DNA from: Eonycteris spelaea
Lineage: Eukaryota > Chordata > Mammalia > Chiroptera > Pteropodidae
Assembly: GCA_003508835.1 (NCBI GenBank)
Contig: PUFA01000027.1
Span: forward strand, 2,852,001-2,916,000
DNA length: 64,000 bases
Direction: 5' to 3'
Below the pieces are notes generated by a model. That model was not told the origin of the DNA. It did not search any database and was given only the letters and a program-made list of their open reading frames with translations. The position numbers and the translations under genes were made by a program. Below are positions 1 through 11,880 of this stretch, piece after piece. Every line of letters begins with the position of its first letter. Positions within the stretch are counted from its first letter, which is position 1.

Positions 1-599
1 CTAAGCGCCAAGAGGGAGGAGTATTTATATAAGGGAAATTTAAGGGAAGGGGAAGTTAGAATCATAGAGCTTTAGCTTAAGCATAGAGTTCTTCCCAGGG
101 TTCTTGCATGTAGGGTTCTTAGGATTATATAGAGTGCCAGAACTTCCATAAGCTTTAGCTCCTACCACAGACTCTCCCCACTGATCATGTGTCTTTAAAG
201 TTCCAGTTTAAAGTTCCAGTCTTTATTACACAGATATTTAAGAAACATGATGAAAAGCGTACCTACAAAATGGTGCCAAACCTGGGTTGGTGAGAATCCC
301 AAACTCCATTTCTGGGACTTAAAACTTAGCTGTTATGACAAGTTCTGGGGCAGTCGAAGAATGGTGACCCAGGTTTTTAAAACGAGAACTCTAAGAAGCA
401 ATGCTATATGTACTTTTTTTTCTTCTGGGGAAAAATAGGGATAAATCAGTCTGTGTATAGCAGATAAACCAGAGCTTTCTATTTCTATTTAAATACCGTA
501 AAGTAGTTCTGGGAGTGAAAGTTGTTCTATGTCGGCATGTCAGCAGGAGCTCCCAAAACACTGAAGCTCTTCTGTGTGCTGCAACTTAGGTGTGAGTCC
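1..599. other. 5' flank upstream of the CpG island
   Basis: No exon, RNA gene or recognisable repeat family is evident in this AT-rich stretch. A short direct repeat (aaagttccagt twice, about 196-221) is the only internal structure seen. Short reading frames here have no recognisable protein signature. It is best described as the distal 5' flank of DYNC1I1. Confidence 0.5.
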
Positions 600-757
600 A
601 GGCGATTGCAAAGAGATGGACCGATTGACCTCCGCAGGTCCCCTGCTTGCTTCCAGCCTCTGGCCGGCGCCACCACCTCCCGGAGAGACCCGGCGAGGGA
701 GAGGGGACGCGGAGGACGCTCCTGCGGGAGGGGCGCGGGGCGTGGAGGGCGTGGGCC

Positions 758-767
758 GGGGGCGGGG
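758..767 (+). promoter_or_regulatory. GC box (Sp1/KLF-type site)
   Basis: GGGGGCGGGG matches the Sp1/KLF consensus exactly. It lies about 240 bases upstream of the proposed exon 1 donor, inside the CpG island. Use in vivo is inferred from position only. Confidence 0.5.
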
Positions 768-789
768 CGAGCCCCGCAGACTGGGTGCT

Positions 790-1007
790 CGGGGAGCTGT
801 CAGTGTCAGGCTCGGGGAGAGAGAGGAAGTGCTGGCTCCCGGAGGAGCGCGAGCCCTGCGGCCCGCGCAGCGTGAGACAGCACATCCTGCGCGCGCCGCG
901 CCCGCCGCGCCCGCAGCCCCCGGGAGCCGCTCGAGCGCCGCTGCCGCCGCAGCCGGGAGCCGCGGCTGCACCGGGGAACCAGAGCCGCCGCTGCCGAGCG
1001 CGTCCAG
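790..1007 (+). other. DYNC1I1: DYNC1I1 exon 1 (5' UTR, non-coding); start uncertain
   Basis: The 3' boundary is supported by a good donor: ...CGTCCAG at 1001-1007, then GTAAAC. Exon 2 begins nine bases before the initiator ATG, so at least one upstream non-coding exon is required, and this CpG-island donor is the natural partner. No ATG occurs between 781 and 1007, consistent with a pure 5' UTR exon. The left boundary is only an estimate, since no start-site signal such as a TATA box is visible. A second strong donor at 1240 could define an alternative or longer first exon. Confidence 0.6.
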
Positions 1008-1239
1008 GTAAACAGAAGAGGGGAGTCGAGCTCTCCCGCCACCCCCTCGGCGCCCCTCCTTCACCTTTCCCGCTCGGTGTCCTCTGAGCTGGGACCGGGC
1101 AGTAGTGCGGCCCCTGCAGACGCAGCTGGACCCTTGCCTCGGCCCCGCCCCAGGCTCCTGCGTGCTCCGCTGCACCCTAAGGCGGCCAGGTTCCCCCAGC
1201 GGCGGCCCCCTGCTGCAGCTCCCCCTGCAGAGCCGAGAG

Positions 1240-1248
1240 GTGAGTGAA
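1240..1248 (+). promoter_or_regulatory. Possible alternative first-exon splice donor
   Basis: GAG then GTGAGTGAA (exon end 1239, GT at 1240-1241) is a near-perfect U1 donor consensus, stronger than the one at 1008, and sits at the 3' edge of the CpG island. It could end an alternative DYNC1I1 first exon (1b), or it may be unused. No transcript evidence is available here. Confidence 0.3.
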
Positions 1249-2613
1249 GAGGAGGAGGTCGTGGTGTCATCACCTTGTTGCCCACCTTGTGAGTTGGGAG
1301 GGGCGTCCTATTACGTCCGGCCACGGTCTTCCCTTAGGGAGCAGAAGGTCAGCGGCAGTGAAATCCGCACCCTTCTGGGCCACCAGCTGACGGCCCTTGG
1401 GGAGGAGGGAGCTGCGGAGGGAGAGGATGCTGTTTGATTACATTTTCAGCTGTCTGCAAAGCTCTTAGATGCTGTTGCTACCCGCCAAGTTGGAGGGAGC
1501 GGATGCACTTCCAGCAGGGCATTAATTAACACGCAAGAAGATGCCAGTTTCTTCTCACTGCTGCAAAAAAGTGTGGCTGGGGGATGTGTTTTCATAAACA
1601 CCTTCCCAGCCGCGTGGCTCTCCTTCCCCCACTTCCACTCCTGAATCGCTGTGGCCTTATAAATCTGTGCGTCGTCATCGTAAGGACTGTGATCCTGGCA
1701 GCAGTAATGGGTACTGAGTGTGCCGGAGGCTCAAGACTTGTACCTCTGCTAATAAGGTTAAGCAGAAACCCAGGATTAAGACAGGAAATTACTTAGGAAA
1801 TCAGAGACTCAACAAAAATGCAGATTTAGAATACAGTCGTTATCCTGGCCTCTGCTACAACTAGGTAAGGGCAGGAAAAAGCCAGCCATTTTCTTGCCTA
1901 GAATGCCTTTCAAGTGGGCATTCTAGATTTATTGTAATTCAAGGTTATGAAAAATTGCTTCCACATATTCCAGATTAGCAGAATCATAGCTAACAGTAAA
2001 GCATGTTAACTGCAGAAGACATCATAGAGCTAATATTAGCACAGATATGGGTGACTGTCTGTGTACATATTTTCATTGTGGAAATTTTATAGAGAAAGAT
2101 GTTGATCAGTGTTGTAAATTTGAAACAGAGCATTCCGTGCAAGTTGCATCCTGAGGGTACTAGTGGGAATGTGATTAATACTTTCTCTGATTATCAAAGT
2201 GCCATTTTTTTTTTCCTGAAAGTTTTGGTGTGGAAAAAGACCCCTAACTCTGCTCTTCTGCATATTTCTTAATAAAATAAAATCAGACTCTCATACCACT
2301 TCTAAGCTATCAAATGTTCTTTTCAAAAGAACCAACTTTCCCAATATTTCTTAAGGTCTGAGGATCTAGTGCTTTAAGCGCCATTTTCTTAAAAATCTTC
2401 TAGCACTGTTGTTGGATGTTGAGATGATATGATTGGGGGCCCACTGCAGGCTTTCCCCAGCCTGTCCACTTTGGGCCCCGTTTTGGGGCACGCACATCTC
2501 TTTTTCTTCCTTATCTCTGGCCTCAAGCACGGATTTGCCTACTTCCTCTCCGACCTTGGGATACTGAAGCCTCGAAACATAGTGCCCTGGAGGAGAGAGA
2601 TGGCTCAGCCCCT

Positions 2614-2634
2614 CCCCCCCCCCCCCCCCCCCCC
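2614..2634. repeat. C21 homopolymer
   Basis: An uninterrupted run of 21 C. It creates the polyproline in a 121-codon reading frame at 2429-2794 that otherwise looks like chance. Run length is likely polymorphic and error-prone. Confidence 0.95.
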
Positions 2635-3399
2635 ACAGCTGCCTCCTCTCCTACCGAAAACATGTCCTGAAGCTCTTTTGGATGTAAAGGTCACAGAGTT
2701 AGGTGTAATCACCTTAGGCTATGGCAGAGCAAAGACACTACCCACAGACTGTGCGGCAGATTTTTCCAGTGGTGGTTCCTGTCTTTATTTTTAACTTCTG
2801 AGATGGTAGAAGAAGTCCTTGCATTTCTGTCAGCGTGTTTTATGTCTAAGAGGAGGCTCTATTAACTTTCTTCCACCCCTTCTACTTTCCCAAACACTCT
2901 TTCCTGCCGTCTACATTTAATAAATTAGCCTTCTCCTTGACTCTAGTGCAGAGCCAAGTAATTCTTGGAATTCATCCTGGGTGCTGCTCTGTCTATACTC
3001 AGAACAGCCATGTAGACCTTCGTAAAATACATGCCAAGTATTTAAATCCAGCCATGTCTCTTAGCACAGGCTCTCTGCACAGGCTTCATCCACTATTAGT
3101 TACCTAAATGGGTCATTCATTTTTTTTTTTTTTGTCACTCTGTTTCTTTCTGTCACTTAATCTAGCATCAAATAAAAAGGTCACACACATCCGTTGCAAA
3201 CACAAGCATATTCCCGCACCACTTTCTTCTCTCTATATTGTTGTTCCACCAAATAAAACAACGGTTGATAATATACTGAGTGCTTTACCAGTGCTCAGTT
3301 CATTTAGTAGGTGCAGTGTAATACATTTACTAAATTCCCAATACATTTACTAAAGTGTATTAAGCACTTGACCACGCATTACATTTCAGACTACTTTTC

Positions 3400-3565
3400 T
3401 ATGTATTAATTTATTGCTCACCAAAATCTTATGAGATATATTATTTATAATCCTATTTGAAAGATGGGGAAACTAAAACACAAAGATGTCAGGTAACTTT
3501 CTGAAAATTGCTCAGCTAATATGTTGTAAAGCCAGGATTTGAATCTGGCAGTCTGACTCTATTCT
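3400..3565 (-). repeat. MIR-like SINE
   Basis: GATGGGGAAACTAAAACACA, followed by a degenerate AGGTAACTTTCTGAAAATTGCTCAGC and GCCAGGATTTGAATCTGGCA, matches the MIR core read on the minus strand. Boundaries are approximate. Confidence 0.75.
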
Positions 3566-3589
3566 TCTCCATCTATGGAACAATTATAC

Positions 3590-3760
3590 TGGTTCATTTC
3601 ATCTGTTCAATCCCAGGCTCTTTTAATCCTGTAAAGTAGGCATTATTATCCATGTTTTGCAGATGATGAAACAATTAAGTGACATACTCAATGTTAAGTT
3701 AATAAATAGCAGAGGTAGGATTCAAATCAGATCTGTTCAATTCTAAGACCAGAACTCATC
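3590..3760 (-). repeat. MIR-like SINE, second copy
   Basis: GTAGGCATTATTATCCATG, TTTGCAGATGATGAAACA and GCAGAGGTAGGATTCAAAT follow the MIR minus-strand order, directly adjacent to the copy at 3400. The neighbouring copies share orientation but have diverged independently. Confidence 0.7.
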
Positions 3761-4844
3761 CATTTTAGGTAGTGTCCCTCTCTTAGAAACAAACAAAAAA
3801 AGCCGAGCTTGTCCGTTTCCGGTTTGCTGCCCATTCTCCCATGAGCCATTGTTATTGCCTTTAAGCCTTGAGTGTAGTCATACTTTTTTTGACAGCTGAT
3901 TGGTAGCTGTGGCTGATAAGGGAGACCCAAAGTAGGATCATTGCTCTTTCAAAATCAAATATTGCCTTTGTTCTGTCTCCTTAAGGAAACTAGCTAATTC
4001 CCCATAATAGTTTGTGGATCTCAAATGCCAGGTAAATAGTTGTCCCCTTGATCTGGGCATCTCTTTTACCAGAAACTTTGTGGCTTCTACATTCCCTAGA
4101 AACTGTGAGAAAATATGTTCTTTTGGGAACTTTGCTTGGACAATAAACTTCTGGGGTTGACTTATTTCGAGAATTAGCTAAAGTTAATGTGACTCATATT
4201 TTATTTCTTTGAAATTTATAAACCTTTGCCCAGATCCATGTAAAAATTATTCCTCTTGACTGGGAGCGTTTCATCGATATCTGAACTTATTTCCTTTACT
4301 TCTTCTCTATAGGAAGCCTGGCCCCAGAATGTCAGAGTGAAGCTGACCATTGTAACATAGACACCACTGTCCAGATGGCAACTCTGAGGGGCCCACATGT
4401 TCATAAAGCATATCTTGATTCTGTGTGTAGAGGAGGTTTCTTAAATAGGAGTCATAGGCACATGGAGTGCAGACACGTGATATTTTCAGGTAGTAAATAA
4501 ATAAAAAACAAATAAAATTGATGAAAAATTTTATGCATTTGTGCATAATTGAAGTTTTCTAGGGGAAAAAAATAGGGCATTTTTGACTGGTCCAAATGTA
4601 CTGTTTAAGAAAGGAGGGAGGAGCAAAGGCCACTCTGTTGAAATGTGTTGAAAACAAGGCAGATCTGTCCAGCCAGAGCCAGCCAGGACGAAATGTTCTT
4701 GGCTATCAAGACACTTTGGGCATTTCGCTGCCCAGGCATGCTAGAGGTGACCAGGTGTAAGTACAACGTACACTAATGCACACTGCAAGCAAGTGTGGTC
4801 TCCAGGAGTGGCAGGCAGCCCTAGCACTGCCTGCCATTCATTGG

Positions 4845-5030
4845 GCACGTACCTTGTTCATATTCAAGGCTCAGCAGATCACCCCAGCATCCCTGTGAGG
4901 CTGACATTTTTATCTTCATTTGATAAACAACATCCGATGCTTGGAAACACTAAGCTACTTGGTCAAGGCCAAATGAGACCAGTTAGTAGAAGGGCTGGAT
5001 TTCAAATTCCAAAGTCAGTTTATTCTTTTA
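4845..5030 (-). repeat. MIR-like SINE
   Basis: The order of CATCCCTGTGAGGCTGAC, a TTTGATAAACAACAT block, GCTACTTGGTCAAGGCCA and GGGCTGGATTTCAAATTCCA is that of a minus-strand MIR. Confidence 0.6.
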
Positions 5031-5861
5031 TTCTCCTCCCATCTCATTGTTTCTCTATATGGGATGCCAAAAAAATACTGTTTAGTGTAACTTTTTCTTG
5101 TGGCAGGATGGAGAGTCCCTCAAGAACATGCTCAACACTGCGCAGATAGGAAAAGCCTAAATATATGCTCAAAGGGGAACAGAAAATGAGATATCTCTCA
5201 GAATGGCAGAGGATAAGCAATCCCTGCTTTTCCTTTTGTGTGCTGACGCCCCACATGTTTGATTCTCAAGCATCAGGAGGTATCTTGTTAAGCACGAAAT
5301 GTATAGTGGTCCAACTAAGACAGCCCAGGAAGTTGATTTTGCAGGGATAGCTGCAAGTCAAGACTTTATTCATTGCAAAGATGAATTTATTTCAAAGCTA
5401 AATTCGAAGCTACTCAGTTTTCTCAGGCTTACCTGATGTAGTCCTGTGTGGTGATCCAAAATACTAACTTGCTAGTAAATCCCGGGAGCACCTCTGCTTA
5501 ACAGATGACCTATGGGCCCTTTAGTTTTTAGTTAATGTCAATCCTGAGATCCTCACGAATAGTTGTGCTTGCTTCCAAAATTTACTTAATCCCTAACATT
5601 TTAATGCTTTATCCATGTTCTTGCTATACTCATAGAATGAGCCACTATTTCATTTTGGGATACAGATCAGCTAATGCCATCAGTGTGGCAAACACACAAA
5701 GCAGAAATTTATGTTAGGGTCAAGGGCATTCTTTATGATAAAAGTAATGAGTCTCAGGAACTGTAAAGGATGATTGCACTTGATCAGATCTGCCTGGGAA
5801 CCAGTGTGCTTGCTTCATTGTTCTTCAACAGTGTTTCTCCCCAAGACCACGAAAGAATTTT

Positions 5862-7160
5862 TTGAACTTACTTACTTATTTCTTTTATTTATTTTATTTT
5901 CCCATTCCCTCACCCCTTCCCTTTGGCATCCATCAGCTTGTTCTTTATATTTGTGGGTCTTTCTCTGTTTATCCATTTTTTTAAGATTCTACGTTTAAGT
6001 GAAATCATATGGTATTTATCTTTGACTTTTCATTTAGCATAAATACCCTCTAGTCTACTCATGTTGCAAATGGTGGGATTTCCTTTTTTTATGGCTGAAT
6101 GATATATCATTATGAGAGTGTGTATGTATGTGTGTGTGTGTATGTATGTATATATACATCCCACATTTTCTTTATTCATCTATTGATGGGCACTTTGGTT
6201 GCTTCCATATCTTGTCTATTACTAATATTGCTGCAGTGAACATAAGGGTGCCTACATCTTTTTGAAACAGTGTTTTTGTTTTATTCAGATGAATTCTCAG
6301 ACGTGGAATTGCTAGATTGTATGGCAGTTCTGTTTTAATTTTTTTGAGGAATTTCCATAGTGGCTGCACTAACTTACAATCCCACTGACAGCGTATGAGC
6401 ATTCCCTTTTCTCCACAGCCTCGCCAGCACTTGCTGTTTCTTGATTTCTTGATGATAGCCATTCTGACAGGTGTGAGATGTTCTCTCACTTTGGCTTTGA
6501 TTTGTGTTTCTCTGATGATTAGTGTTGAGCATCTTTTCATATGTCTCTTGGCCATCTGCATATCTTTTTTGGAGGAAAATCTATTCAGGCCCTCTACTCA
6601 TTTTCTAATTGGTTTGTTATTTTAATACTAAATTGTTTAAGTTACTTATATATTTTGAATATTCACCCCTTATCAAATGTATCATTTACAAATATCTCCC
6701 ATTTAATTGGTTGTCTTCGTTTTATTGATAGTTTCCTTCACTGTGCAAAAGCTTCTTTGTTTGATTTGGTCCCATTTGTTTATTTTTTTCTTTTGTTTCT
6801 TGCCCAAGGAGACATATGTAAAAGGATATTGCTAAGAGCAGTGTCAAAGAGTTTATTGGCTATGTTTTCTTCTAGGAGTTTTATGGTTTCAGGTTTTTCA
6901 TTTAAGTCTTTAATCCATTTTAAATTTATATTTGTATATGATGTAAGAAAGTTGACCAATTTAATTTTTTTACATGTATCTCTTCAGTTTTGCCAACACC
7001 GTTTACTCTGTTGTATATCCTTGCCTCCTTTGTTATAGATTCATTGACCATATAAGAAAGGATATATTTCTGGGCTCTTCATTCCATTCCATTGATCTAT
7101 GTATCTGTGTTTAATGCCAAGATCATATTCTTTTGATAATTGTAGTATAATTGTTAACAA
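5862..7160 (-). mobile_element. L1 fragment (ORF2 C-terminus and 3' UTR), minus strand
   Basis: On the minus strand, 6172-6561 translates to a segment with [32 protein letters not shown] and [11 protein letters not shown], the characteristic C-terminus of L1 ORF2p. The 3' UTR follows to about 5862. Upstream ORF2 sequence extends to about 7160 but is broken by frameshifts and stops. It is a 5'-truncated, inactive copy. A TG/TATG microsatellite (about 6118-6157) lies within the 3' part. Confidence 0.9.
6118..6157. repeat. TG/TATG/TA microsatellite
   Basis: Alternating TGTATG, TGTGTG and TATATA units form about 40 bases of simple repeat inside the minus-strand L1. Confidence 0.85.
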
Positions 7161-8099
7161 ATTTTTGAAAATTCTATTAACTCTTTGCCCCCACACTTTT
7201 AGGTTGGCTTATGACAGTTTTCATGTAAATTTGCAGAATCACAGTGAATGTGATTTCTAGAGTATTGTGAACTTGGACGTTTAAAAAGAAAATGATGAGC
7301 TCATTCTTTGAATCCAATTAAAATCTAAAGCTTATACCAACTTTAATTTAGAAAGTACCTGAAGGAGCTCTTCGACAAAAGATTGTCTTTGTACCTTGTG
7401 GTCAAGGATCACAGTAAGATTTGGATTTCTTTTTTTCCCCCTTTGGCAATGTGGAATAAGGGCCTTTGTGAAAATGAAAGTGGGAACAGAGGTCCTGAGT
7501 GAATACCACTAGCTCTTCCCGTGCCTGCATGCTCTTTAGAAAGCCTTCATGGACATCAGGGGCACGGGATGCAGCCTGAAGAGCATGCATTTATCTGGCA
7601 CAGGTGCCGTGTTACATGTCATTGTGGGGCGTTGCCAGGAGTCAAGTCCCCAGCCTTCTGTCCATGTGGCTCACACTCAAGGTGGGCAAGGCGGGAAAGA
7701 ACTAGAGAGCTGCTGGTCCCATCTCCTGCCCTTAGGCAGGTGACTGTGGATAGCTGTCTTTTCTCTATTTAGTGATTTGCAGAAAGAAATAGTCCCCTCC
7801 AGTGTGTTTTTATTTCAGTGTGTTTTTATTTCAGTGCTTTTTAGCTGAGAGCGATTGCCTTCCTTAGAGGAACTTTAGCAATGTCCAGAGATGGTTTGGT
7901 TATCACGGCTTTAGAGAGAGGATGGCTATGGAGGTATCTCTAGTGGGTAGAGGTCAGGGCTGCTGCTGAACAATCCACAGGACAGTCCCCATGAGAGAAT
8001 TATCCTGCCCCGAATGTCAGTACGGCCAAGGTTAAGAAGCCCTGTTTCAGATATTCCGTTTTCTCATTGAAATTTCCCTGCTGTAATTTAAGTCCATTT

Positions 8100-8140
8100 A
8101 TTTGTTTTTTTTTTTGTTGTTGTTGTTTGTTTGTTTTTTT
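8100..8140. repeat. T-rich simple repeat (TTG/TTTG)
   Basis: A poly-T run passes into GTTGTTGTTG and TTTGTTTG units. It may be an old A-tail in minus orientation, but no attached element is recognised. Confidence 0.7.
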
Positions 8141-8179
8141 ACCATGTAAGAGCACAACATCCAAGGGGCAGCATAAGGT

Positions 8180-8330
8180 AATGAAGAAGAAACCAGGTAT
8201 CCCACTTACAGCCTATGTGAGCCTCAGTTTCCTTATCTGTAAAGTGGGGATCATACAAAGTTATTGTAAGGATTGTAGATAATGAGAGCACAGGGTCCCA
8301 TATATGGCACACTCAATGCATGGAGGTACT
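8180..8330 (+). repeat. MIR-like SINE
   Basis: GAGCCTCAGTTTCCTTATCT then GTAAAGTGGGGATCATAC is the MIR 3' core on the plus strand, followed by the expected GTAAGGATTGTAGATAATGA segment. Confidence 0.8.
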
Positions 8331-10229
8331 TTTTATTATCCAACAATAATTATATCACTCTGTAGCCTTCTCTTCTCAGGGACGTGTATGATCTTATTCT
8401 CCTTTGAACCAAAGATACTTTTTTTAAAAATTATTTTGAATTATACATGCACACCCTTCCAGACTCTGGGCTCCCTGAGGCCTCCCTGTATCTTCCATCA
8501 GAGCGCTTACATGGGGTAGATGCTTAACAAACTTTATTGACCTGAAATATTAGCCAGAATAGATTCCACTCAGTTTTCCTTTTATTATAAGATTTAATTC
8601 TTTCCCCTTGGAACATTTTAATGTGTTTAGCGAAAACACTTACTTCCTGAAATGTAGCCCCTATGGCACTGTTTGGGCCCGATCTGAATGTGGGCTTGGT
8701 CATGCCTAGAATTTCGGAATCCTGTTGAGCATTTCTGCTGGAGAGGGAAAGTCGAGGACAGCCTTTCATTCTAGAAGTAACAGGCAGGATGGTTGAGTCA
8801 TATGTCTTACTTTATGAGCCTCTTGGGCTAATTCTCTTGATCTGGCTTTGATCTGACACTCTCCTCTGAGCAGTCCAGTACTTTGGTTTCTTTCTGGTGG
8901 AAAGGGGAAATTTTGATTCCTTTGTCAGATTTCTGTTTTATACTAATGTCTAGAGTGAAGCCAAGAGCAATGTGTACATACACATTAAATTGTGCTAATG
9001 GATAAATAATGACACAATATTTTATATCCGTTGCCTATACTCAGTTTCCCTTTTAGAATGCAAGTTTTTCTACTCCAACCTGAAATAGCACCCATTTCTT
9101 TGTTTGACAAGCTGAAGATATGAGTAATTGAAATAGAATGAAATCCTCACCCTTTGAAAGTAGTTTTGATCCTGTAATGCACACATGGAAGCCTTTAAAC
9201 GTTTATCAAGTCATTGAGTGTTATAACAAGCCCATGCAAAAAAGATGACATGAGATTCTGTCTCAGAATCAGCCTGTGGAATTTCAGCAGTTGGTAGGTT
9301 TGGGTGGTTGAAAAGGTAAGGAGCCCCTGTGGGGACTGTGTGTTTTTACAGTGTCCCCTTTTAAAATGATGGTGTGTCTCCTGTTTCAACATCCACCCCA
9401 TTGGGATCAAAATAGCAAGGGGTTGTGGGAATTGGTGTGTATTTTTGTAGAGGAAAGAATAACAAAAAACCGTCTCTGCCTGTTTCCTTCAAAAGTGTGA
9501 CTTCGTTCACTTTCAGAAGGTATAGGTTACCACCGTTTTGGAAAGAGGATCTTACCCTTTGAATGCTTTCAGGCTCAGAGGAAAGCGAGGAGCTATTTAC
9601 ATAAGTTAAAATGCCAAACGAAATCTTCCAATGCAAATGTGGACCACCCAGGGACACTGTAAAGGCCAGGTTTGGGGTTTTGAATACAGATTCTCTTGCT
9701 TCCTCTTTTAAGCTCTTTAATATTTTTCGAATGCTGTGAAAAGTAATTGGCACAATAGCAAAATAAAATCCCTTATCTTTTGTCGTAGGGTTTAAAAGGT
9801 GGGGGCGGTAGGGGGGGCTGTACTCATTTCCCTTAAGAGTACCTTGTTTTAAAAAATAAAGAAATATGAATTCCTAAAATTTGAAGGCTGACCAGTTGTA
9901 GATTTTAAAGTAGATGAGAAAGTTGGGTTACAAAATAGTTGGAGGGGAGGAGAGATTCTCTTCATGTGTTCCCTCGCCCCAGAACATTCTGCAGAGACAG
10001 AGCCCTTTACCTCAGTCAGTTTGGCGGGACTTTGCTTCTGGGGATGGGCCAGGGTTTCGGAACCACCTTTAACCATTTTGTTAGCACCACCACTGCCTTC
10101 CCAGACCAGGCAGCACCTGGAACAGAGTTTCTAAGCTCCCTGGGGGAAAATGCAGAATGAAAGTTACTTTAACCAGGACACACGTGCTGGGGACCATGTG
10201 GTTAATGACACTTACTGCTTTCCCAGTCT

Positions 10230-10740
10230 TTATACTCTTAAAAAAGAAGTTATTCATGACACTTGTTAAAGAAATGGTAAGGCAGGATTTATTCCGAGGG
10301 ACTAGTGTGATAGATGTCAGGACCAGTGCAGGGGGGCTTTGCAGTGGAGGAGAGAGATTGGGCTCAACTCTGAATACAACAAGGAATAGTGAACTTATAA
10401 CCCAGGAGCAGGGTGGCAGTCTGTGGATGGAAAATTACTAAGAAGAAACATCAAGAGTGGGGGGGGGGGATTCCAGCTAGACATAACAGTTTTCTTGCTG
10501 AAGGCAGGCCAGGTTGATTAGATATCACTTGGCAGATGATGGGGGATGAAGAACCCAATCAGATATCAATCAGATATCAACCCTCCGATATTGAGGGTAG
10601 GGGATTCTGGCTAAACTGGCTTAACAGGATTCTTGCTAAAACTGGGCTCTTGAAAATATGCCCACAGACAGGGCCTGGTTGAAAAAGAGCCCGAGGAGCC
10701 TGACTAGAGTTTGATCAAGGAGAGAATTTTTGTCACCACC
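10230..10740. repeat. Unclassified repeat-like block (possibly LTR-derived)
   Basis: The block has a G11 run (10459-10469), a short internal direct repeat (AATCAGATATC twice, about 10557-10579) and a texture reminiscent of old class I ERV LTRs (GTAAGGCAGGATTTATTC, GGATTCTGGCTAAACTGGC). I could not match it to a named family. If it is an LTR, no internal retroviral genes accompany it. Confidence 0.25.
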
Positions 10741-11754
10741 TTCTCAGAGGGCATTCCACAGTGAAGCTTAGGGTGCGAAATCAAAGGTGAAAGTAACTGG
10801 AATGCTGGATCACTGGAGTAGTTTTGGGCCATGGGATCAGGTTAAGCTGCATCATGATGCAATGACAAATAACTCCCAAACCTGAGCAGAGTAACACAAC
10901 AAAAACGATTTTTCTTTCTCATGCTATATGTCCAGTGTGGGTTGAGAAGGGACTCTTCACCACATTTACTCAGACCCTTGTGCTGAGAGGGGCTTCCTCT
11001 TAATATATATATTGCCCCAGTCCCTCACATTTCATTGGCGCTGCCTGATTACAAAGGAGTTGTTCAGTATAGTCCGAGAGGAGGGGACAAGAATTTTTGT
11101 GATTAACCCAAATGACTGTGGAAGGGAGGGACTTATCTGACTTATCTGACTCATCCAGACTATTCTGGCAGCTAGCCACAGTCTCTAAAAGGCAGTCATA
11201 GGAAGTGAGCTTAGATACAATCACATGTATAATGATTTCAATATCCCGGAAGAATGCCTATTTAGAATGTAAAATACATTTGGATGATTTTAGCATTATG
11301 AATAATAATAGGGTCCTGGAATTAGTGAGCTTACGAATCTAGATTTTACTTATACCAAATAAAAGAAATTTGTGTAGGGGTGAAAATTAGCTTCCTTTAG
11401 TAGTTTTTCAATTATAGTCAAGAATGTTTATTTAGTACTGAGAATATTGGAGTGCCAGTCATTAACAAGACTGAGTGCTTCGTGGTTATACATCATCACA
11501 TATATCAATCATGTGGCTGGCACATAAGGTGATATGTCATAAATATCTAATAGGGATTTAACAAAATGCAAAGGGAGTTCAAAGAAGGGAAGTGATTAAT
11601 AATTAAGTGAATAATCACCCTTTTGAATTTGTAGGCTGACCAGACCTCACTGTTAACCAGGCAAAACCATTTGTATAAATGTTTTATCTTCATCTTCCTC
11701 TTTTGTTCTTGGACCTGATTTGATCTCAGGACAAATCATAACAGTGATTAAGAG

Positions 11755-11880
11755 GTAGTATGAGAGTCTGATCTCTGGAGCCAGGGTTCAAATCCCAGTG
11801 TCACCACTTACTAGCTGTGCAACCTTGGCAAGTTGCTTTGCCTCCTTGTCTTACACATGAAGAAAATGAGGTAGGATTAT
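11755..11880 (+). repeat. MIR-like SINE
   Basis: CTCTGGAGCCAGGGTTCAAA, CACTTACTAGCTGTGCAACC and TTGGCAAGTTGCTTTGCCTC match the 5' and central MIR consensus on the plus strand. Confidence 0.85.

Larger units (their letters stand above)
600..1260 (+). promoter_or_regulatory. DYNC1I1: CpG-island promoter of DYNC1I1
   Basis: The sequence changes abruptly from AT-rich to very GC-rich with dense CpG dinucleotides, densest about 640-1010, then returns to ordinary composition after about 1300. A canonical GC box (GGGGGCGGGG, 758-767) and other G-rich Sp1-type motifs lie just upstream of the inferred first exon, and no convincing TATA box is visible. This is the usual architecture of a TATA-less vertebrate promoter with dispersed start sites. 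It is assigned to DYNC1I1 because the next + strand gene structure is exon 2 of that gene and a good splice donor lies at 1008. The exact transcription start cannot be read from sequence alone. Confidence 0.8.

Noticed and set aside
540..1175. Minus-strand open reading frame of 211 codons across the CpG island, and overlapping + strand frames
   Set aside because: Long stop-free frames are expected in very GC-rich DNA. The peptides are low-complexity Ala/Arg/Gly/Pro/Ser with no recognisable domain, and the + strand here is best explained as promoter and 5' UTR.
2429..2794. 121-codon frame with a polyproline stretch
   Set aside because: The polyproline comes from a C21 homopolymer. No splice context, no recognised homology, and it lies inside DYNC1I1 intron 1.
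9361..9753. 130-codon minus-strand frame in intron 1
   Set aside because: No recognisable motif, no promoter or splice context; a frame of this size is plausible by chance in 64 kb.
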